Notes under the pieces: model-generated
Told to the model about the DNA's origin: nothing
Seen by the model: the letters and a program-made list of their open reading frames with translations, nothing else
Database searches by the model: none
Made by a program: the position numbers and the translations under genes
Shown here: positions 1-5,345 of the stretch, one piece after another
How the letters are laid out: each line of letters begins with the position of its first letter
Numbering within the stretch: position 1 is the stretch's first letter
From: Bacteroidota bacterium
GTDB taxonomy: Bacteria; Bacteroidota; Bacteroidia; Chitinophagales; Chitinophagaceae
Length of the DNA: 5,480 nt
Assembly (NCBI GenBank): GCA_028876035.1
Contig: JAGWTK010000298.1
Location: 1 to 5,480 of the forward strand
Reading direction: 5' to 3'

Positions 1-453
1 AAAAACGCCTTCCTTAATGTCGAGTGCGGGTTTGGTAACAATGATATCGTATTTAAGCGTGTTCAATTTCAGCGTTGCCCGGGGGATGATATAATTGTTG
101 AACAGGAAAGCGACCACGCAGATAAGAATAGACGTAACCAGCAGTGGCCGCATAAAGCGCAGCAGGGGAATGCCGGCTGATTTGATGGCCACGAGTTCAA
201 AGGTTTCGCCCAGGCTGCCAAAGGTCATGATCGAGGAAAGCAGGATGGCCAGGGGAAGGGCGAGGGGAACCACGGATGCCGTCACATAAGACATGAGCCG
301 GGCAATGGTAAAAAAATCAAGACCTTTACCCACGATATCATCGATGTACAACCAGAAGAACTGAAGTACCAGCACGAATAAGGTGATAAAGAAAGTGGCA
401 ATAAAAGGACCCGTAAACGCTTTTAATATCAGGCTGTCGAGTTTTTTTAACAC
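1..453 (-). CDS. LptF/LptG family permease, N-terminal part (runs off the window)
   Basis: This encodes 151 residues of an inner-membrane permease of the LptF/LptG (YjgP/YjgQ) family. In the LptB2FG ABC transporter these subunits pull lipopolysaccharide out of the inner membrane and pass it to the periplasmic bridge. What is visible: a first membrane segment at about residues 16-37, hydrophobic stretches at about 55-77 and 101-120, and the motif GSLGETFELVAIKSAGI (79-95), which matches the family's conserved segment after TM2. The start is GTG at 453-451, giving VLKKLDSLILKAF; an in-frame stop lies about 20 bases upstream and no ATG lies between. The periplasmic domain and C-terminal TM helices are beyond the left edge. 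LptF and LptG cannot be told apart from this part alone. The gene is divergent from the 491 gene with only 37 bp between them. Confidence 0.9.
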   Translation of the reverse strand, partial: MLKKLDSLILKAFTGPFIATFFITLFVLVLQFFWLYIDDIVGKGLDFFTIARLMSYVTASVVPLALPLAILLSSIMTFGSLGETFELVAIKSAGIPLLRFMRPLLVTSILICVVAFLFNNYIIPRATLKLNTLKYDIIVTKPALDIKEGVF

Positions 454-490
454 GTTGTACCGGCGCTTTTTTTAATATTTATTGCTGCAC

Positions 491-1078
491 ATGGATCGGT
501 CAAAAATACAGCTTTCAGCAGAGGAAATAAAGCTGGTAAACAACAGCGCCTGGATTTTAACAAAGCAGGCAATCATTCAAAAGGTTTGCCTGTTGTTCGG
601 CGATTTGTCGGAGCAACTGCAGGTGGAATGGGCACAGCAGCATTTTACCCTGTCAACGCCGTCCCCCAAAATTTCCAAAGGCGAACTGTATGAATCGCTG
701 CCCTGGGTGGTATTGGATTATCCGCGGATTTTTTCGAAAGAAGATGTGTTCGCGGTCCGTTGCTTTTTCTGGTGGGCGAATTATTTCAGTATCACGCTTC
801 ACCTCAAAGGAAAATACCGGGCCATGTTTGCCGGAAACCTGCCAGGAATACATCTGCTTACCAACGATGATTGGTTCGTATCAACGAAGGGGGATGAATT
901 TAGTTTCAACCTTAGCGCGGGCGAATACCAACCGGTAGATGGCACTAAGGGGCAGGTAGAGATGCAGGGCGCATTCCTGAAGATGACCAAAAGAATACCA
1001 TTGGAAGATTGGGACAGGGTTGCAGACATAATGCTGGAGGTGTTCCAACAATGGATGCAAAGCGCTGCGGTCATTTAG
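491..1078 (+). CDS. Hypothetical protein, 195 aa, no recognised domain
   Basis: I cannot assign a function. The product is soluble-looking: no signal peptide, no convincing membrane helix and no metal-binding or catalytic motif. Its most distinctive part is an aromatic-rich core, LPWVVLDYPRIFSKEDVF (70-87) followed by FFWWANYFSITLHLKG (92-107). That core resembles, from memory, an uncharacterised family in Bacteroidota; I cannot name a Pfam entry. The C-terminus is probably helical (about 170-192). I chose the ATG at 491 over an in-frame TTG at 482 because it adds only three residues to do otherwise and ATG is preferred. The stop overlaps the stop of the convergent START-like gene by 4 bp, and the start is 37 bp from the divergent permease start. 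Codon use looks like that of its neighbours, so the gene is probably real and native. Confidence 0.8.
   Translation: MDRSKIQLSAEEIKLVNNSAWILTKQAIIQKVCLLFGDLSEQLQVEWAQQHFTLSTPSPKISKGELYESLPWVVLDYPRIFSKEDVFAVRCFFWWANYFSITLHLKGKYRAMFAGNLPGIHLLTNDDWFVSTKGDEFSFNLSAGEYQPVDGTKGQVEMQGAFLKMTKRIPLEDWDRVADIMLEVFQQWMQSAAVI
501..531 (-). promoter_or_regulatory. Candidate promoter for the LptF/LptG-like gene
   Basis: On the minus strand, TATTTTTG (508 to 501) fits the Bacteroidota -7 box TAnnTTTG exactly. TTTA (531 to 528) is one mismatch from the -33 box TTTG, with a 19-base spacer. Transcription would start about 40 bases before the GTG. The site lies inside the first codons of the divergent 491 gene. 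It was found by eye, and A/T-rich boxes do occur by chance. Confidence 0.35.
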
Positions 1079-1455
1079 TTGCCGATGCGGTGAAACAGGT
1101 CTTTTACCTGGTAGTCCCAAAGCTGACTCTGATCCTTTATCTCTCTTTTTTCAGCGAAGTCGTTGATGACAAGGATGGTCTGGTTGGTAACTTCAGACTT
1201 CTCTATCCGAAATTCAAAAAATTCGTCTTTGGGGGAAGACAGCCAGTGGAACTTTACAAATTTCTCTTCTTCACCTTCTAAGATTTCCGCCTTCTCAACA
1301 TTGCCATTCCAGGAGAAACTAAAGATATTATCGCGTTCGTCAACTTTATCTGCAAACCATTCCTGGAGGCCGGCCGGGGTACTTAGGAATTCATATAGGA
1401 TAGAGGGGGAACACCGTACGGGATACTCCAGTGTAAATAATTGTTTTTTACTCAT
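1075..1455 (-). CDS. START-like domain protein (SRPBCC/AHSA1-type fold)
   Basis: This is a complete 126-residue protein resembling the small START-like proteins common in Bacteroidota. It belongs to the helix-grip SRPBCC superfamily, whose members bind hydrophobic ligands or act as chaperone partners. The ligand and cellular role of this subfamily are not known to me. Visible features: an opening strand FTLEYPVRCSPSILYEFLS (7-25), the typical TPAGLQEWFAD segment (27-37), a run of beta strands with alternating charged and hydrophobic residues (FSFSWNG at 45-51, KFVKFHWL at 65-72, FFEFRIEKSE at 79-88), LVINDFAE (95-102), and a C-terminal helix ending LWDYQVKDLFHRIGN (112-126). Length matches the family, so it is a single-domain protein with no signal peptide. 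It starts at ATG 1455-1453. The gene is convergent with the 491 gene and divergent from rpoD. Confidence 0.88.
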   Translation of the reverse strand: MSKKQLFTLEYPVRCSPSILYEFLSTPAGLQEWFADKVDERDNIFSFSWNGNVEKAEILEGEEEKFVKFHWLSSPKDEFFEFRIEKSEVTNQTILVINDFAEKREIKDQSQLWDYQVKDLFHRIGN

Positions 1456-1491
1456 CTCGCAATCATTGGTCTGTGTGCATGACTAATGGTG

Positions 1492-1521
1492 CAATAATAG
1501 AAAATAATTGCACGCAGCAAA
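1492..1521 (-). promoter_or_regulatory. Candidate promoter for the START-like gene
   Basis: On the minus strand, TTTG (1521 to 1518), an 18-base spacer and TATTATTG (1499 to 1492) approximate the Bacteroidota promoter TTTG-N19-TAnnTTTG with one mismatch in the -7 box. The implied start site is about 30 bases upstream of the ATG at 1455, a plausible leader length. Confidence 0.4.
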
Positions 1522-1548
1522 ATTTTAGTTTTCACTGAAATAAAGGGT

Positions 1549-1579
1549 TTTGTTCGGGTTTTTCAGGCAATTATATTTC
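1549..1579 (+). promoter_or_regulatory. Candidate promoter for rpoD
   Basis: TTTG at 1549-1552, a spacer of exactly 19 bases and TATATTTC at 1572-1579 match TTTG-N19-TAnnTTTG with only the last base wrong. Transcription would start near 1586 and leave a leader of about 165 bases before rpoD. A second, poorer candidate nearer the gene (TTTA at 1702-1705, then TATATCCT at 1725-1732) has more mismatches. I see no other gene or strong hairpin in the 1456-1751 gap. Confidence 0.45.
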
Positions 1580-1751
1580 AAAGAATATGATATTCAGCCG
1601 TTTGCATATCAAACCAGCTTTAATGCTCAGAAATCAGGGTCTGGAGATGCAATAAAATTATTTGCGATAAAACGAACAACCTACAACAAGAAAAAGATGT
1701 CTTTAACGTTTACTTAGAATATTTTATATCCTAACGTAAAGTCCATCACCT

Positions 1752-2627
1752 ATGAGTATGCGTCAGTTAAAAATTACCAAGTCCATTACCAACAGGGAAT
1801 CTCAGAGCCTTGAGAAGTACCTGCAGGAGATTGGTAAGGTGGAACTCATCAGCCCGGAAGAAGAAGTGAGATTGGCCAGGCTGATAAAACAGGGCGATCA
1901 GCGCGCACTCGACCGGCTTACCAAAGCCAACCTGCGATTTGTGGTATCTGTTGCCAAGCAATACCAGAACCAGGGTTTGTCGCTGCCCGATCTGATCAAT
2001 GAAGGCAACCTCGGTCTTATCAAAGCCGCCCAGCGTTTTGATGAAACACGTGGTTTCAAATTCATTTCGTATGCAGTATGGTGGATTCGTCAGAGTATCC
2101 TGCAGTCTTTGGCCGAACAGGCACGTATCGTGCGTTTGCCATTGAATAAAGTAGGATTGACCAACCGCATCCAAAAAGCGTTTTCCCAACTGGAACAGGA
2201 GTATGAACGTGAGCCATCGGCCGAAGAACTGGCAGACATGCTGGGGCTTGATATTGACGAGGTCACTTCTACGCTTAGCATCAATGCCCGTCATGTGAGC
2301 ATGGACACACCACTTTCCGAGGGCGAAGAAGGTACCTTGCTGGATGTAATGGAAAATCCCAATGCAGCCCGCACAGAGCGGAACATCGAACACGATGAGT
2401 CGCTCAAACTGGAGATTGAACGTTCGCTGAAAGCACTTACAGAAAGACAAAAAGAAGTGATTTGCTATTTCTTCGGCATCGGCATCGATCACCCGATGAG
2501 CCTGGAAGATATCGGCGATCATTTTAGTCTTACCCGCGAGCGCGTTCGCCAAATCAAAGACAAAGCCATTACTAAACTTAAAACGACCACCCGCAGCAGA
2601 ATTTTACGCAGTTATTTAGGTTCCTAG
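1752..2627 (+). CDS. rpoD: Primary RNA polymerase sigma factor RpoD/SigA
   Basis: This is the housekeeping sigma-70 factor, which directs RNA polymerase to most promoters. At 291 residues it is of the short type normal for Bacteroidota: region 1.1 and the long non-conserved insert of the E. coli protein are absent. Region 1.2 covers about 15-50. Region 2 covers about 52-120, with the core-binding segment LPDLINEGNLGLIKAAQRFD (78-97) and the -10 recognition and melting helix FKFISYAVWWIRQSI (102-116). Region 3 spans about 125-200. Region 4 ends with the helix-turn-helix MSLEDIGDHFSLTRERVRQI (249-268). All key regions look intact. The start is ATG 1752; a second ATG at 1758 gives the equally common MRQLKITKS start, and the sequence does not settle which is used. 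Members of this family recognise the TAnnTTTG boxes found elsewhere in this window. Confidence 0.97.
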   Translation: MSMRQLKITKSITNRESQSLEKYLQEIGKVELISPEEEVRLARLIKQGDQRALDRLTKANLRFVVSVAKQYQNQGLSLPDLINEGNLGLIKAAQRFDETRGFKFISYAVWWIRQSILQSLAEQARIVRLPLNKVGLTNRIQKAFSQLEQEYEREPSAEELADMLGLDIDEVTSTLSINARHVSMDTPLSEGEEGTLLDVMENPNAARTERNIEHDESLKLEIERSLKALTERQKEVICYFFGIGIDHPMSLEDIGDHFSLTRERVRQIKDKAITKLKTTTRSRILRSYLGS

Positions 2628-2643
2628 ATTTTCCATTCGTCAT

Positions 2644-2651
2644 TATATTTG
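2644..2651 (+). promoter_or_regulatory. Candidate -7 box of the ffh promoter
   Basis: TATATTTG is an exact match to the Bacteroidota -7 consensus TAnnTTTG, 16 bases after the rpoD stop. The -33 side is weak: TTCC at 2621-2624 has the right 19-base spacing but only half the TTTG bases. Transcription would start around 2657, about 57 bases before the ffh ATG. Confidence 0.5.
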
Positions 2652-2663
2652 CAAACTGTTTTC

Positions 2664-2693
2664 AAGGTGAATGTTTCAATACATTCACCTTTT
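2664..2693 (+). terminator. Perfect 11-bp hairpin with T-tract between rpoD and ffh
   Basis: AAGGTGAATGT (2664-2674) pairs perfectly with ACATTCACCTT (2681-2691) across a 6-base loop, and is followed by a short T-run that continues as TTTTGCTTT. This is a plausible intrinsic terminator for rpoD, though the stem is only moderately GC-rich and the T-run is broken. Because the likely ffh -7 box lies upstream of it, the same hairpin would also stand near the 5' end of ffh mRNA. Confidence 0.55.
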
Positions 2694-2713
2694 GCTTTAA
2701 ATACCCATACGCC

Positions 2714-4039
2714 ATGTTTGAATCGTTAAGTGATAAACTCGAGTCCGCGTTTAAACAGCTCAAAGGTGAGGCCCGCATTACCGAACTCAATATTGCCGCC
2801 ACGGTAAAGGAGATCCGGCGTGCATTGGTAGACGCTGACGTGAACTTTAAAATTGCCAAGGAGTTCACCGATAAGATCAAGGAAAAGGCGATGGGGGAGA
2901 AGGTAATCAATGCCATCAGTCCGGGACAGCTGATGACCAAGATCGTAAAAGATGAACTGGCGGAACTAATGGGCGGCACCGAAAGCGAATTCAACGCGAA
3001 AGGAAGTCCGGCCGTTATCTTGATAGCCGGTCTGCAGGGTTCCGGTAAAACCACCTTCAGCGGTAAACTGGCCAATTACCTCAAAACAAAAAAGGGATTG
3101 TCGCCCTTGCTGGTGGCTTGCGATATCTATCGTCCCGCGGCGATTGATCAGTTGAAAGTGCTGGGCGGACAAATCGGGGTAGAGGTGTACAGTGAGCCGG
3201 AGAATAAAGATGCGGTGTCAATTGCACAGCAGGCTATCAAAGAAGCCCGCAGCAAGAATAAGAACGTTGTTATTATAGATACGGCAGGTCGTTTGGCCAT
3301 TGACGAAGCCATGATGACCGAAGTAGCCAATGTAAAGAACGCCGTGCAGCCGAACGAGATCCTGTTTGTGGTGGATTCTATGACGGGCCAGGATGCGGTG
3401 AATACGGCCAAGTCCTTTAACGATCGTTTGAATTTTACGGGTGTTGTACTTACTAAATTAGATGGTGATACCAGGGGTGGTGCTGCGCTGTCGATCAAGT
3501 ATACCGTTAACAAGCCGATTAAATTTATCAGCAGCGGAGAGAAGATGGAAACCCTGGATGTGTTCTATCCCGAACGGATGGCACAGCGTATCCTCGGTAT
3601 GGGTGATATTACCTCGCTCGTTGAAAAAGCCCAGGCGCAGTACGATGAAGAGCAGGCGAAGAAACTGGAGAAAAAGATTCGGAAAAACCAGTTCGACTTC
3701 GAGGACTTCAAAACACAGCTTGAGCAGATAAAAAAAATGGGTAACCTCAAAGATTTGATGGGAATGATCCCGGGCGTGGGCAAAGCGATCAAAGATGTAG
3801 ATATCAGCGATGACTCTTTTAAGGGGATTGAAGCCATGATCAATTCGATGACACCGTTTGAAAGAGCGAATCCGGATGTGATTGATCAGAACCGGCGCAA
3901 GCGGATTGCGAAGGGAAGCGGCAAGGGACTGGACGAGGTGAATGCCTTTATGAAGCAGTTCGACCAGATGAAACAGATGATGAAAATGATGAACAAAATG
4001 CCGATGGGTGGCCGGATGCCCGGTTTCGGCAGGCGGTAG
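2714..4039 (+). CDS. ffh: Signal recognition particle protein Ffh (SRP54)
   Basis: Ffh is the GTPase protein of the signal recognition particle. With SRP RNA it binds hydrophobic signal sequences of nascent chains and delivers ribosomes to the receptor FtsY at the membrane. The 441-residue length and domain order are normal. The N domain spans about 1-95. The G domain follows, with the P-loop GLQGSGKTT (106-114), CDIYRPAAIDQL (136-147), DTAGR (189-193), the specificity motif TKLDGD (247-252) and the closing loop near GEKMETLDVF (275-284). The M domain (about 295-441) carries GMIPGVGK (350-357) and the RNA-binding segment RRKRIAKGSG (394-403), and ends in a Met/Gly-rich tail (about 413-441), as expected for signal-sequence binding. 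No key residue is missing. The start at ATG 2714 gives the usual MFESLSDKLESAFK. The gene follows rpoD by 86 bp and probably has its own promoter. Confidence 0.98.
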   Translation: MFESLSDKLESAFKQLKGEARITELNIAATVKEIRRALVDADVNFKIAKEFTDKIKEKAMGEKVINAISPGQLMTKIVKDELAELMGGTESEFNAKGSPAVILIAGLQGSGKTTFSGKLANYLKTKKGLSPLLVACDIYRPAAIDQLKVLGGQIGVEVYSEPENKDAVSIAQQAIKEARSKNKNVVIIDTAGRLAIDEAMMTEVANVKNAVQPNEILFVVDSMTGQDAVNTAKSFNDRLNFTGVVLTKLDGDTRGGAALSIKYTVNKPIKFISSGEKMETLDVFYPERMAQRILGMGDITSLVEKAQAQYDEEQAKKLEKKIRKNQFDFEDFKTQLEQIKKMGNLKDLMGMIPGVGKAIKDVDISDDSFKGIEAMINSMTPFERANPDVIDQNRRKRIAKGSGKGLDEVNAFMKQFDQMKQMMKMMNKMPMGGRMPGFGRR

Positions 4040-4090
4040 ATTAATAGATTTTTAATAAAACGACCGGTTTGTCAAAAAATATTTAAAAGA

Positions 4091-4111
4091 ATTGGTTAAT
4101 CGCTGACCAAT
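4091..4111 (+). other. Small inverted repeat downstream of ffh
   Basis: ATTGGTTA (4091-4098) can pair with TGACCAAT (4104-4111), 8 bp with one G-T wobble and a 5-base loop. No T-run follows on the plus strand, so it is not a classical terminator for ffh. A T-rich stretch follows it only when read on the minus strand, where I see no gene needing one. It might stabilise the ffh 3' end; this is inference. Confidence 0.3.
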
Positions 4112-4125
4112 AAACGGTAGTTTAT

Positions 4126-4133
4126 TATATTTG
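4126..4133 (+). promoter_or_regulatory. Possible upstream -7 box for rpsP (P1)
   Basis: TATATTTG matches TAnnTTTG exactly and shares the 10-mer ATTATATTTG with the box before ffh. No good TTTG lies at the right distance upstream, so it may not act as a -7 box. Its last four bases also serve as the -33 element of the better promoter immediately downstream. Confidence 0.3.
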
Positions 4134-4160
4134 GAAAATAAATCAGGATGGCTAATTTTG
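4130..4160 (+). promoter_or_regulatory. Full-consensus promoter for rpsP (P2)
   Basis: TTTG at 4130-4133, a spacer of exactly 19 bases and TAATTTTG at 4153-4160 match the Bacteroidota primary-sigma consensus with no mismatch. This is the best promoter in the window and suits a highly expressed ribosomal protein gene. The start site would fall near 4166, leaving a leader of roughly 60 bases before the rpsP ATG. Confidence 0.7.
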
Positions 4161-4165
4161 CAATC

Positions 4166-4179
4166 CTGCTTTTAAGCAG
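4166..4179 (+). other. Palindrome/hairpin at the expected 5' end of rpsP mRNA
   Basis: CTGCTTTTAAGCAG is a perfect palindrome that can fold as a 5-bp hairpin with a 4-base loop. It begins at about the expected start site of P2, so it could form a 5'-terminal stem that protects the mRNA, or it could be an operator. Its CTG (4166-4168) also pairs in an alternative stem, CAGGAT (4144-4149) with ATCCTG (4163-4168), available only to a transcript started upstream. Confidence 0.35.
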
Positions 4180-4228
4180 CTAGTTGATAAAAACCCTATT
4201 TCTTAACGCATTTAAATGTCTATTTAAA

Positions 4229-4690
4229 ATGCCAGTAAAAATGAGACTCCAGCGCCATGGGTCCAAAAAGAGGCCTTTCTACTTTATAGTAGTGGCCGAC
4301 GCGCGCGCTCCGAGAGATGGAAAATTCATCTCTAAGATCGGTACTTACAATCCGCTCACCGTTCCTTCCACCATCCAGTTAGATCGTCAGCGTGCCCTCG
4401 AGTGGTTGCACAAAGGTGCTCAACCCACCGATACCGTTCGTCGTATCCTGTCTTTCAAAGGCGTGTTGTACCTGAAACACCTGTTGCGTGGTGTATCACT
4501 CGGCTTGTTCGATGATGTTACCGCAATGCAGAAGTTTGAAGTATGGCATAAGGATCACGAGGCACAAATCCTGAAGCGTCAGGAAGAAGCCCGTCGTGCT
4601 AACCCCCGCGGTGGCAGAAGGCCCCAGGGTGGCAACCGCAGACCTGCTCCCCGCAGAGAGCAGTCTCCTGAAGGTGGCGCACAGCAGTAA
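4229..4690 (+). CDS. rpsP: Small-subunit ribosomal protein bS16
   Basis: S16 binds 16S rRNA early in 30S assembly. The conserved domain is at about residues 1-85, with MRLQRHGSKKRPFYFIVVAD (5-24), DARAPRDGKFISKIGTYNP (24-42) and the TDTVRRILSFKGV segment (67-79). The protein has 153 residues, against 82 in E. coli. The extra part is a charged helical stretch (about 100-123) and a low-complexity tail rich in Arg, Gly and Pro (about 124-150). Such extensions are usual in Bacteroidota S16 and are probably disordered and rRNA-contacting (inference). The start is ATG 4229, which begins exactly at the family N-terminus MPVKMRLQRHG; an in-frame TTG at 4184 would add an unconserved leader overlapping the 5' untranslated region. 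The upstream bases are A/T-rich with no Shine-Dalgarno motif. A strong terminator follows the gene. Confidence 0.97.
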   Translation: MPVKMRLQRHGSKKRPFYFIVVADARAPRDGKFISKIGTYNPLTVPSTIQLDRQRALEWLHKGAQPTDTVRRILSFKGVLYLKHLLRGVSLGLFDDVTAMQKFEVWHKDHEAQILKRQEEARRANPRGGRRPQGGNRRPAPRREQSPEGGAQQ

Positions 4691-4717
4691 TGAGTATCCC
4701 ATCAATGGAATAATAAT

Positions 4718-4747
4718 AATCCCGGTAGTATCCTGCCGGGATTTTTT
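4718..4747 (+). terminator. Strong intrinsic terminator of rpsP
   Basis: AATCCCGGTAG (4718-4728) pairs with CTGCCGGGATT (4733-4743) over a TATC loop, giving 11 bp with one G-T wobble and a GC-rich core. The 3' arm runs into six T's (4742-4747). This is the most convincing terminator in the window. It lies 28 bp after the rpsP stop and 62 bp before rimM, so rimM should depend on its own promoter or on read-through. Confidence 0.9.
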
Positions 4748-4768
4748 ATTGGCCCGCTGCAGGAGAAT

Positions 4769-4776
4769 TATCTTTG
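4769..4776 (+). promoter_or_regulatory. Candidate -7 box of the rimM promoter
   Basis: TATCTTTG matches TAnnTTTG exactly. The -33 side is weaker: ATTG at 4748-4751 has three of four bases and a 17-base spacer, slightly short, directly at the end of the rpsP terminator T-tract. A start site near 4783 would leave a leader of about 27 bases before the rimM ATG. Confidence 0.5.
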
Positions 4777-4809
4777 CCCCTCATCATTTCGTTTGAAAGC
4801 TGGCTTCGC

Positions 4810-5322
4810 ATGAATTATAACAGCATCGGAAAATTAGTCGCGGTATTCGGATTAAAAGGAGAGCTGGTACTCCAGCATAACCTCGGGAAAAAATCAGCCC
4901 TGAAAGGACTGGATGTATTATTTGTAGAAGAAATAAAAGGGGAAATGCTGCCTTATTTTATCCAGTCGGCCAAAGCCAAATCGCCCACGGAGATTTACCT
5001 TTCCCTCGAAGGCATCAACACGCCCGAAAAGGCTGCCCGCCTGCGCCAGAAAGAAGTTTGGCTACGGCAGGAAGATTTCCACCAGCACGCCGCCGCCGGT
5101 TCATTGATTTCCTTGCTTGGCTTTCACCTCATCGATGCGGGCAATGATCTCGGACCCATCGAAGAAATCATCGAACAACCACACCAGATGCTCGCACGCA
5201 TCAGTTTAGAAGGAAAAGAAGCATTGATTCCCCTGCACGAACAAACCCTTGAAAAAATCGACAAGAAGAAAAAGCAGGTGTGGGTGACGTTGCCGGAGGG
5301 ATTGCTGGATGTGTATCGGTAG
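4810..5322 (+). CDS. rimM: Ribosome maturation factor RimM
   Basis: RimM binds ribosomal protein S19 in the head of the immature 30S subunit and helps 16S rRNA processing and late assembly. The protein has 170 residues, normal for the family. The N-terminal beta-barrel domain (about 1-90) opens with the hallmark IGKLVAVFGLKGELVL (6-21). It includes the EIYLSLEGINTPEKAARLRQ segment (61-80) and KEVWLRQED (81-89), where the family usually has a conserved strand ending in a domain boundary. The C-terminal PRC-barrel-like domain (about 95-170) carries LLGFHLIDAGNDLGPIEEI (102-120), EALIPLHEQTLEKID (137-151) and the terminal PEGLLDVY (162-169). I chose ATG 4810 because it gives the family start MNYNSIGKLV. 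An in-frame TTG at 4774 has AGGAG 8 bases upstream but falls inside the -7 box. The gene follows rpsP, a classic pairing. Confidence 0.96.
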   Translation: MNYNSIGKLVAVFGLKGELVLQHNLGKKSALKGLDVLFVEEIKGEMLPYFIQSAKAKSPTEIYLSLEGINTPEKAARLRQKEVWLRQEDFHQHAAAGSLISLLGFHLIDAGNDLGPIEEIIEQPHQMLARISLEGKEALIPLHEQTLEKIDKKKKQVWVTLPEGLLDVYR

Positions 5323-5345
5323 GCAGGAATTTAAGATTTATAGAA

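Noticed and set aside
95..289. Plus-strand open frame of 64 codons inside the permease gene
   Set aside because: It is antisense to a clear LptF/LptG coding sequence, rich in Arg/Ser/Thr as shadow frames tend to be, and matches nothing known.
1580..1751. Possible riboswitch or structured leader before rpoD
   Set aside because: I could find no strong paired element or known aptamer core in this A/T-rich stretch; only the upstream promoter candidate is supportable.
1767..2552. Long open frame (261 codons) antisense to rpoD
   Set aside because: It mirrors the codon structure of rpoD, has no recognisable domain and lies wholly inside a certain core gene, so it is a shadow.
3148..3513. Minus-strand open frame of 121 codons within ffh
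   Set aside because: It overlaps the GTPase domain of ffh completely and shows only low-complexity Ser/Thr/Leu composition.
4184..4228. TTG start for rpsP at 4184
   Set aside because: It would add 15 unconserved residues before MPVKMRLQRHG, which is the usual S16 N-terminus.
4577..4690. Repetitive Arg/Gly/Pro coding stretch at the end of rpsP as a possible DNA repeat or frameshift
   Set aside because: The repetition is at protein level, without regular DNA units, and long basic tails are normal for S16 in this phylum.
4774..4809. TTG start for rimM at 4774 with AGGAG 8 bases upstream
   Set aside because: The 12 extra residues do not belong to the RimM family, the TTG sits inside an exact TAnnTTTG box, and Shine-Dalgarno motifs are little used in this phylum. 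ATG 4810 gives the family N-terminus.
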